Shown piece after piece: positions 42,394 through 49,617 of a stretch of DNA of 64,000 bases (within the stretch, counting starts at the first letter, position 1; every line of letters begins with the position of its first letter). The stretch comes from JADKCL01 sp046329055 (GTDB lineage: Bacteria > Bacteroidota > Bacteroidia > J057 > JADKCL01). The position numbers and the translations under genes are program-made. Below the pieces are notes generated by a model that was not told the DNA's origin, searched no databases, and was given only the letters and a program-made list of their open reading frames with translations. Location of the stretch: NCBI GenBank assembly GCA_046329055.1, contig JAXLVK010000005.1, positions 37,210 to 101,209 of the forward strand. The letters run 5' to 3'.

Positions 42394-43214
42394 ATGAAAG
42401 ACAAAAAGGCGCTGGTCTTCCTCGGCGCGGGCTTGCTGATCGTATGGGTGGGTTACCAATTGGTGCAGTATTACCGCTCTGGGGCGGGCGATGGGGTGCA
42501 GGCGCGGTTCTCGACCTATTCCGAATTGCGGAATCAAGAGCTTGCCGATGCCGAACGGGGCGAAGTGGACGGCTTCTATGGAAAGTTGGAGGCGGCCTAT
42601 CATGCAGTGCTTGGAGACAGTGGCAGTACAGCGGCGGCAAATGGTGGAAAAAATAGTGGTGCAGGATCCGGAATTGCCACGGCCGTCACCGTTGAATACC
42701 TGCGCTTCGTATTCGAGGAGTCAAAAGGAATGGCCCAATCCGAGGTCGATGACGCCTACGGCAAGCGGTTCGGCAGCAGCAGTCTTCGCCCACCGCGTCC
42801 TTGAATCAGGCATTTGGGTTCCACTCTTTCTCCAGCGACTTTGCGGGGCGGCACTATTCGCAAGCACTCCTTTCAGAGGCAAGGGCCATTCTCCAAACGG
42901 GCAGTCTCATCATTTTGAAGGAGGCCAACATGCAGCTGCCGCGCGCCTACAACGAGTCCCAATTCGAAGGAGGAAAATTTGATGGGGTGGTCTTCCTCGT
43001 GGATTTAGGCTCCGGAAAGATCTTGGCGAAGCAAGCCGTCCATGCGGAAAACGCATCCCAAGTCCTTCACAGCAGGTATGTGAAAGGCGACGAACAGAAG
43101 GAACTGGATCAGGATTTCGAAAAGCAGATTTTCAGTCAGACCAATGCCACGGTGCAGGCGATTTCTGGAATGCGGCTGCCCGATTTGGAGAAGCGGGTCT
43201 ATGGGCTGGAGTAG
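42394..43214 (+). CDS. Membrane-anchored protein of unknown function, one frameshift
   Basis: The first frame starts MKDKKALVFLGAGLLIVWVGYQLVQYY (one membrane anchor) and runs to EVDDAYGKRFGSSS, stopping at 42804. The second frame (from a TTG at 42801 if separate) reads NQAFGFHSFSSDFAGRHYSQALLSEARAI and ends at 43214. Adding one C in TACGGCAAG near 42759 makes TACCGGCAAG and gives DAYRQAVRQQQSSPTASLNQAFGF, a natural Gln/Ser linker joining the halves into one protein of ~273 residues. Two coupled genes (TTGA overlap) remain possible. The second half (FDGVVFLVDLGSGKILAKQ, RLPDLEKRVYGLE) is a small domain without a known match. No function is assigned. Confidence 0.6.
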
Positions 43215-43253
43215 AGGCGCATTGACCTTCCGATGATTCGAGTTTTTCCCTGC

Positions 43254-43261
43254 TAACTTTG
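43254..43261 (+). promoter_or_regulatory. -7 box (TAACTTTG) directly before pyrD
   Basis: An exact TAnnTTTG match five bases before the ATG at 43267, again implying a leaderless or near-leaderless transcript. Confidence 0.55.
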
Positions 43262-43266
43262 CCGCG

Positions 43267-44296
43267 ATGTATCGCCTCTTCATACGCGCGCTGCTGTTTC
43301 GGATGGATGCCGAGCGGGCGCACCACTTCACTTTCCGGTTGCTGCGTTTCTGGTTCGCCATTCCTGGGCTGCGGTTTCTGACGGGCTTGGCGCATCATGT
43401 CCGGAAGCCGGGATTGAAAGGAGGTTCGGTATCCGCCCGATCTGAAATCCTGTCGGTTTGGCAGCGGGGTTTGACAAGAATGGCTCTCCTCATCCGGGAA
43501 TGGGGCGATCTGGGTCAGGTTTATCGAGGTGGGCACTGTGACCCCACGTCCGCAGGCGGGCAATCCGCAGCCGAGGCTGTTTCGGCTTCCTGCGGATCAG
43601 GCGATCATCAACCGGATGGGCTTCAACAATGATGGCCTAGCAGTCCTCTACGGAGAGGTTGTCCCGTGCCAAGAAGGGCCGTCTCGTTGTCGCGGGCAAC
43701 ATTGGGAAGAACAAGGATACTCCAAATGAAGAAGCCGTTGAAGACTATGCGCTTTGCTTCGAGGCATTGTTTCCGGTGGTGGACTTTTTCGTGGTGAATG
43801 TGAGCAGCCCGAATACGCCTGGCTTGCGGGCATTGCAGGAAAAGGAGCCGCTGACGGCACTCCTGCAGCACCTGCAAGGGCTGAATGCCGCGAAGGCGTC
43901 ACCGAAGCCCATCCTCCTCAAGATCGCGCCGGACCTCACGGACACGCAGTTGGATGATCCTGGAGATCGTGGAGACGACCCAGTTGGCGGGGCTGGTGGC
44001 GACGAATACCACGATCAGCCGCGAGGGACTGCGGACGGATGCTGCCCGCGTGGCGGAAATCGGGGCGGGGGGATTGAGCGGTGCGCCGCTGAAGGAGCGG
44101 AGCCTTGAGGTATTGCGGTACCTGCGGACGCGGGCACCCAAACTACCGCTCGTGAGTGTTGGGGGGATCAAGCGGACTGCGGAGGATGCTGCCGTCGAGC
44201 GGCTCAAGGCCGGTGCGGATTTGGCAGATTTATACCGGATTCGTCTATGGTGGCGCCTACTTGCCCAAGCGGACGGTGAAGGTCGCCGAGGCATAA
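43267..44296 (+). pseudogene. pyrD: Dihydroorotate dehydrogenase (quinone type), multiple frameshifts
   Basis: Pieces in three frames together cover a class 2 PyrD: MYRLFIRALLFRMDAERAHHFTF; then VGTVTPRPQAGNPQPRLFRLPADQAIINRMGFNNDG; SRAKKGRLVVAGNIGKNKDTPNEEAVEDY; FFVVNVSSPNTPGLRALQ (substrate Asn/catalytic Ser region); KPILLKIAPDLTDTQLDD; TNTTISREGL; GAGGLSGAPLKERS; LVSVGGI; and GGAYLPKRTVKVAEA ending at 44296. At least five slips are needed, near 43440, 43515, 43640, 43957 and 44226. Several are homopolymer or dinucleotide losses, such as GAAATCC where GAAAATCC would read ENPVGL. The enzyme oxidises dihydroorotate to orotate at the membrane. All family blocks survive, so indel errors in the assembly are as likely as true decay. 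Confidence 0.85.
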
Positions 44297-45090
44297 CGCC
44301 TGACAATGAATATTTTGGAATCCTGTGGTCGTGTGGAAGATCACTTGGAATGCAAGGGAAATTGGATTCGACGGAATAGGAGATGGCACCTTGTTCTTGA
44401 TTGAATCGTCATTCAGCCAGTGCCAAATCGGAGCTTCGTAACGGATGGATTAACTGGGCGGGTTTCTGCCGCGCTCCGGGATCTTGTTTACAGCAAAAAG
44501 GTATCGTCCTAAACCCATGATGGTTCACATGCAATATGTGAGCATCTACCAGCGCAATTGGCGTGAAGACTGTTGCGATTTTTGGAAATGGGCAAAGATG
44601 ATTTTGTAGGTGATTGATGAACAAGCGGGATGTAATGCATTGATGCTAAGTAAGTAGAGTGGTCTGGCTCTGGACGTAATTTAGCTGCATTTACATGTGC
44701 AATGGATCAGAAATCTGCGTTATATTATCATCAGGCGCACTTGATGCAAGTACATGTTTTTCAGGGGATATAGTTGTGCTTCATGTATGTAATTTCGGAA
44801 ATATGACAATGACGTAGATTCACGGAGGCAATAAATGTTGGATTTTTGGGGCAATTGTGGGGTGAAAGGCGACATGTTGAAGCAGTCAGCGTGTCATTCC
44901 AGGATGTCGATCATGTTGTAATTTGTTTTGTGAATTGGGAATCATTGGGCGGAATTTCCTTGGAAAATATTGCGGAAGGCCTCGATTGCAAAATTCAGTT
45001 CTAGAAGGACTTTGCTTGTGGTTGTCACAATATTGGGAACAAAGTGGCTGTAAATGAGGGCGCTGTGTCGAATCGGTGGAGGGCGCTCCC
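44297..45090. other. AT-richer gene-free stretch of about 0.8 kb
   Basis: Several short frames occur here (for example on the minus strand at 44409-44624 and 44942-45154), but none has convincing codon composition, a start signal or a recognisable product. The stretch is visibly richer in A+T than its neighbours. No tRNA, hairpin terminator or repeat was recognised. Confidence 0.5.
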
Positions 45091-45098
45091 TATCTTTG
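45091..45098 (+). promoter_or_regulatory. Bacteroidota -7 box (TATCTTTG)
   Basis: An exact TAnnTTTG match about 120 bases before the ATG at 45218. It is the nearest box to that gene. No -33 element is clear. Confidence 0.45.
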
Positions 45099-45217
45099 CA
45101 TTGAATCAAGATCGTAAAGTTTAGCACCCGCAAAGTTCTCCAAAGTTGAATCAATGACTCGCCTCAGGACATCTGAGCGCGGCCAATATCACCACGTCAC
45201 TACTTATCGTTTGTTAT

Positions 45218-46206
45218 ATGAAAAGTTATCTTGTATCATTCATTGCGTTTTCCTTGCTTCTGTCGTTTTCCTCCTACGGACAGCTGTTGCCCAACAACTG
45301 TTTGTCTGCTCCCAATCATGTGCTGACAGTATCTGGTTATCCTGCGCCGCGTGTGCAGATGCTCACACCCCCGCTCTGCAACAATGCCGGGGTGGTGCAT
45401 GCGGATTCTGTGAACTTCTGTCTTAACCACATGTGGTTGCCTGTGTGCATGGACTTCGGAACGAACTTCAGCAACTCGGGCCGGATGGGATTGTGCTTCG
45501 GACGGTTTGTCCCGAACTCGCTTACTTCCACCTTCCTGACGGCCCCCTTTGGGGAGGCGTTGGTGGTCGAGGTGGACCTGAGCAAGAACCCGGACATGCT
45601 CTACGTGTGGATCTTCAAGAAACAATCAAAAGGTGATCCTTGACTCCACGGTGGCCGTCACACGGCAATATCATCAACGGGTATCAGCGCATGCTGGAGT
45701 TCGAGTACGTCTGCGAGGCGGCCTATCCTGGCGATCCGAACTGGCACCGCACGAAGGTGAAGATCGACGGCGTTGTCCGCATGAACTTCAAGTACGACTT
45801 CCCCAATCTCCTCTGGGGTGGGAAAGGCACAGCGATGGCCTTCCTGTCCGGTACTGCGGGTCCGCTCTCCGTCAATACCCTAGCGGCTACGATCATGGCC
45901 GATGACTGTGCGACTCGCCCGCTGATCCCTCTCAAGCAAGCTGATGGGACTGATGCGATGCTGCTGAATGAAGGCGAGTTTGAGCTGGACGTTTATCCGA
46001 ACCCTGTGATCGGCGACAAGATGGAGCTGCGGAGCAATTATGAAGGGGACTATGAATTCTTCGACCTTCAAGGGCAAATGGTCCGCAAAGGAACCCTGAC
46101 GGGTGGCCGTGCTGAAATCGCGGTGGATGGGTTGCCGTCCGGCACCTACGTCCTGCGGTACCAAGTCAAGGAAGGCAGGATCGTCCGGAAGGTCGTGGTG
46201 AACTGA
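45218..46206 (+). CDS. Secreted protein with T9SS type A sorting domain, two compensating frameshifts
   Basis: It starts MKSYLVSFIAFSLLLSFSSYGQ (signal peptide). The first frame ends at 45643 after MLYVWIFKKQS. The last part is in another frame (GNIINGYQRMLEFEYVCEAAYPGD ... VRMNFKYDFPNLLWGG) and ends at 46206. Between them the third frame gives VILDSTVAVT. Removing one A from AAGAAACAA (~45621) and adding CA in GTCACACGG (~45662) yields KNNQKVILDSTVAVTHGNIINGY, a smooth join, so this is one gene of ~328 residues. The C-terminus is a type A domain (LDVYPNPVIGDKMEL ... FDLQGQMVRKG ... LPSGTYVLRY). The N-terminal half has several cysteines and no known domain. Confidence 0.65.
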
Positions 46207-46252
46207 GTTGGGCGGCTTTCTACGACCTCTCTAGAAAGCAAAAACGGCCTCT

Positions 46253-46292
46253 GGGTGTAGATTGGGTGTACGAAGGGTGTAGCTCGGGTGTA
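46253..46292. repeat. Four GGGTGTA iterons at exact 11-bp spacing
   Basis: GGGTGTA occurs at 46253, 46264, 46275 and 46286, each copy one helical turn from the next. The 4-bp spacers differ (GATT, CGAA, GCTC). The spacing suggests binding sites on one face of the helix, but no binding protein is identified. Confidence 0.6.
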
Positions 46293-46364
46293 TCTAGAGT
46301 GAACCATCAGGGGAACACCAAGCAAGTACCCTTGAAGTGCCCAGAAGGTGGCCAAGAAGTTGCG

Positions 46365-46408
46365 ATGACGTACCCTTGAAGTCATATTCAGGGGTACGTC
46401 ATTTTTTT
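46365..46408 (+). terminator. Strong rho-independent terminator after the T9SS gene
   Basis: ATGACGTACCCTTGAA (46365-46380) pairs with TTCAGGGGTACGTCAT (46387-46402), a 16-bp stem with one wobble and loop GTCATA. The T run starts at 46402. The 13 bases GTACCCTTGAAGT also occur 44 bases upstream. Confidence 0.8.
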
Positions 46409-46657
46409 GGGGTGGGCTGGTTATGTGAGCTGGATGTTGCCCTGCGCTGGCTTGATGGGCGGCGATGAATTTGGAGGCGTTTGGATTGCGAGGTGCGACC
46501 CTGCCGATGCTCGGCACGCAGCTCTGGGTCGGTTCTGTGTCGTGTTTCGCTTGGGCTACACACGTGCGACCTCTCTGGTCCCTGAGGTGTTACACGGAGC
46601 CTATCGAATTGATCTCGAAGGGAGCGGAGGGGCCTCCACCACCAGACGGGCACGCTT

Positions 46658-46760
46658 GCTGCGCAATTGATTGCACGATTGGCACGCAATCAATTGCACG
46701 ATTGCTACGCAATTGATTGCACGATTGCTGCGCAATTGATTGCACGATTGCTACGCAATT
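46658..46760. repeat. 23-bp tandem repeat, about 4.5 copies
   Basis: Units start at 46658, 46681, 46704, 46727 and 46750 (partial), with the form GCT(G/A)CGCAATTGATTGCACGATT. Unit 2 has several differences. Each unit carries the palindrome CAATTG except the last base in some copies. The period is not a multiple of three. The array ends about 75 bases before the histidine kinase start. Confidence 0.8.
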
Positions 46761-46833
46761 CTCGACGAAGGCTACCTCAGGCTCAAACTGTTTTGCTTGG
46801 ATGGGGGATTGGGTGCCAACTTGCGGGTTGGTC

Positions 46834-48798
46834 ATGGATGGTCTGCGAAAACTGCTGAGGGTGACCCGCCCCGTGATGTGGGTGCGGCTGCTGGTCTGCT
46901 GCCTGGGGGTCTGCAAGGCGCAGTCGCTGGACAGCTTGCGCGCTGTGGTCGCTCTGGGTCGGCATGACACCCTTACCATGCAGGCTGCGAAACAATTGGC
47001 CTATTTCCTGCAATACGAGGACCTGGACGCGGCCTTGCATTATGGGGAGCTGTCGATGCGGCTGGCCCAGGAGCTGGGCGACAAGCAGGGACTGATGAGG
47101 GGCATCATGACGACTGGGCAGGTGCACCTGTCCGCTGGTCGGCTGGACACGGCCCTGAATTTTTTCCAAGAAGCTGGCCGTCTAGCCCATGAGCTCGGCA
47201 ATCGCAAGGGCATCTTCAATTCCTACATGAATGCAGGGGTCGCATTTGACTTGAAGGGCGAGTTTGTGAAGTCGGTGGACATGCTGCTCCATGCCCGCAA
47301 GGTGGCGAAGGAGGACGGGCGTACAGCGGACGTGATCGACTGCGATTTCAACATCGGCATCACGCTGTACAAGCTCGAAAACTACACCGCTGCAAGGGGA
47401 TATTTCGAGCAGGCATCGGACGAGTACCTCCGCTCCGGGAACATGATGTCCTACGCCGCCACATTGGACGCGCTGGGGAGCCTGCATGTGGCCCTGAAGG
47501 ATTATGACAAGGCGGAGAGCTATTACCTGAAGGCGGTGGAACTGGGGCTGAAATTGGAGGCTGGGGCCAATCTCACGCCGAAGTATGCCAACCTGGGCAG
47601 CGTCTATTTCTTCAAGAAGGATTACAACCGGGCGATTGAGTACATGACCAAGGCGCTGAAAATGGCCGAGGAAAATGGTCAGCAGGGCCTCATCGCCGAT
47701 GGGTACGGCAACCTCTCCAATTGCTACCGGTTCACGGGCAACCTGCCTCTGGCCGAAAAGTACGGGCGCATCGCCTTCGAAATGTCCATGCAGATGGGGA
47801 ATGGGGAGACCGCGATGGAGGCCTTGAAGAACCTGATCGAGGTCTATGTCGGACTGGGTGAGGCCGAGAAGGCGCTGGACTGCTTCCGGGACCTGCAGAC
47901 GATGAAGGATTCCCTGCGCACGGAGGAGGCGGCTGCGGAAGTGGCCAATCTGCGGCTGAAGTCTGCGCAGGAGCAGAATGCACAGGAATTGCTGGAGGCG
48001 GAAAATGCCCGGCTCAGCGCGGAGGCGTCAGCGGCAAGGAGCGGTCTGTGGTTGGCGGTCGCCTTGAGCCTCGCCGCCCTGCTTTTGCTCACTTTGGTGA
48101 TCGTGGTGGCGGTCTTGCGCAGTCGCAAACATGCCTCGGAATTGCTCATCACGAAGAAAGAAGGCGAATTTGCCCGGAAGAAGCTGGAACTCGAGCAGCG
48201 TGCCTTGCGTGCGCAGATGAACCCGCACTTCATTTTCAATAGCCTCAATGCCATTCAGCGGCTGTACGTGGAGCGTGACCTGGACCGTGCTGGCGAATAC
48301 ATGGGCGACTTTGCGCAGCTGCTGCGCAAGATCCTCGATCACAGTGGCTCCGAGACCGTGACCCTGGCGGCGGAGCTGGACACCTTGCGGCTTTATCTGC
48401 GACTGGAGCAAGTGCGGCTGGAGGACAAACTGGCATTTGAAATCGTGGTGGACGAGGAGCTGGATCGGCACAATACCTGGCTGCCGCCCTTGGTGCTGCA
48501 ACCCTTTGTCGAGAATGCCATCTGGCACGGCATCCTGCCCACAGGTCGTGCGGGCACGGTGCGGGTGGAGGTGCGTCCTGCTGACGAGGAGACGGAGCCG
48601 CCCCGGTTGGAGGTGTGCATCACCGACGATGGCGTGGGCATCGACAATTCCCTGAACCGCAAGCAGGCAAGCGGCCACGAAAGCAAGGGCATCCGCATCA
48701 CTTCGGAGCGATTGGGGGCCGCTGGTTCCGTCAAAAGCGAACAACTCCCCGAGGGCGGCACCCGCATCACCTTGCTCATTCCCGTTACCTATATTTGA
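46834..48798 (+). CDS. TPR-containing LytS-type sensor histidine kinase
   Basis: About 654 residues from MDGLRKLLRVTRPVM; an in-frame ATG at 46801 is possible. A signal-type N-terminus (VRLLVCCLGVCKAQ) is followed by ~6-7 TPR units (residues ~50-360, e.g. TALNFFQEAGRLAHELGNRKGIFNSYMNAGVAFDLKGEF, AIEYMTKALKMAEENGQQGLIADGYGNLSNCY). A coiled coil and one membrane helix (~404-427) come next, then a His_kinase domain with AQMNPHFIFNSLNAIQ (phospho-acceptor His465). A HATPase_c domain (LPPLVLQPFVENAIWHGI, VCITDDGVGID, GGTRITLLIP) ends the protein. The periplasmic TPR sensor is typical of Bacteroidota LytS-like kinases. It is directly followed by its probable partner, a LytTR regulator. Confidence 0.92.
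   Translation: MDGLRKLLRVTRPVMWVRLLVCCLGVCKAQSLDSLRAVVALGRHDTLTMQAAKQLAYFLQYEDLDAALHYGELSMRLAQELGDKQGLMRGIMTTGQVHLSAGRLDTALNFFQEAGRLAHELGNRKGIFNSYMNAGVAFDLKGEFVKSVDMLLHARKVAKEDGRTADVIDCDFNIGITLYKLENYTAARGYFEQASDEYLRSGNMMSYAATLDALGSLHVALKDYDKAESYYLKAVELGLKLEAGANLTPKYANLGSVYFFKKDYNRAIEYMTKALKMAEENGQQGLIADGYGNLSNCYRFTGNLPLAEKYGRIAFEMSMQMGNGETAMEALKNLIEVYVGLGEAEKALDCFRDLQTMKDSLRTEEAAAEVANLRLKSAQEQNAQELLEAENARLSAEASAARSGLWLAVALSLAALLLLTLVIVVAVLRSRKHASELLITKKEGEFARKKLELEQRALRAQMNPHFIFNSLNAIQRLYVERDLDRAGEYMGDFAQLLRKILDHSGSETVTLAAELDTLRLYLRLEQVRLEDKLAFEIVVDEELDRHNTWLPPLVLQPFVENAIWHGILPTGRAGTVRVEVRPADEETEPPRLEVCITDDGVGIDNSLNRKQASGHESKGIRITSERLGAAGSVKSEQLPEGGTRITLLIPVTYI
48790..48797 (+). promoter_or_regulatory. 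-7 box (TATATTTG) inside the kinase stop region
   Basis: An exact TAnnTTTG match formed by the last codons and stop of the kinase gene, 11 bases before the regulator ATG at 48809. It could let the regulator be expressed apart from the kinase. A chance match is possible. Confidence 0.35.
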
Positions 48799-48808
48799 AG
48801 CAATTCGG

Positions 48809-49592
48809 ATGATCAAAGCACTCATCATCGACGACGAAAGCAATGCCCGGTTCCTCCTGGCGGATTTGCTGGGCCGTCATTTTCAGGAAACTGTGACCGT
48901 GGTCGGGGAGGCCAATGACGTGGACACGGGCATCGAGGCCATTCAGCGGCATCAGCCGGATGTGGTGTTCCTGGACATCAAGATGCAGAAGGGGAGTGGC
49001 TTCGACCTGCTCCAAGCCTTGAAGCAGGTCGATTTCGAGGTGGTGTTCGTGACCGCTTATGACAATTACGCCATCAAGGCATTTGAATTTGCAGCATTTG
49101 GCTACCTGCTCAAGCCCGTGAAGGCCACTGACCTGCGTGCGGTGATCGAGCGGCTCGAGCGCCACCTGCGCAAGCTCCGGGAAGGCGTGGACCAGCGGGT
49201 GAAGGTGCTCATCGACAACCACGGCGACGAGTCCGGCAAGATCAAGCGCCTCGTGATCAACAACATGGAGGGGTTCAAGGTGGTGGACATCGCCGAGATC
49301 ATCCGGTTGGAGGCCTCAAGCAATTACACCACATTCACCCTGACCCGCGACCGGAAGGTGGTGGTGAGCAAGACCTTGGGCGAATACGAGGAGCTGCTGA
49401 ATGACCACGGCTTCTTCCGCATCCACCAAAGCCATATCGTGAACCTGCGGCATGTCGAATCCTACCACAAAACCGACGGCGGCCAAGTCCAGATGTCGGA
49501 CGGTGCGCCGCTTGACGCTGAGCCGGCATCGGAAGGCTGCGTTCATGAAGCGGTTCCTGAGGTTGAATCGCGTCCATCGCTGCGAGCGCTAA
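48809..49592 (+). CDS. LytTR-family response regulator, one frameshift near the C-terminus
   Basis: A receiver domain (residues 1-120) has the acidic pocket IIDDE, phospho-acceptor Asp56 in PDVVFLDIKMQKG, the Thr in VVFVTAYDNYAIKAFEF and the Lys in YLLKPVKATD. A LytTR DNA-binding domain follows (IVDIAEIIRLEASSNYTTFTL-type block, KTLGEYEELL, FFRIHQSHIVNLRHVESY). Near 49510 the frame slips. In the given frame the protein continues to 49795, antisense to the next gene's T9SS domain, whereas one frame over the family ending LTLSRHRKAAFMKRFLRL reads to a TAA at 49590-49592. The corrected length is ~260 residues. An extra base in GCGCCGCTTG explains it. Partner of the upstream kinase. Confidence 0.88.
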
Positions 49593-49610
49593 GAGCGCTC
49601 GCAGCGATGG
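49574..49610. terminator. Perfect 17-bp hairpin between convergent genes
   Basis: CCATCGCTGCGAGCGCT (49574-49590) and AGCGCTCGCAGCGATGG (49594-49610) pair perfectly around loop AAG. The hairpin contains the corrected stop of the response regulator and lies eight bases from the stop of the gene at 49618. It has no T run, so it may be a bidirectional terminator or an mRNA-end stabiliser. Confidence 0.65.
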
Positions 49611-49617
49611 CACGCAA

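Noticed and set aside
44409..44624. Minus-strand frame of 71 codons in the gene-free island
   Set aside because: No start signal or motif, and its composition is unlike neighbouring genes.
46658..46760. 23-bp repeats read as a coding repeat domain
   Set aside because: The period is not a multiple of three, so frames change from unit to unit; the kinase signal peptide starts after the array.
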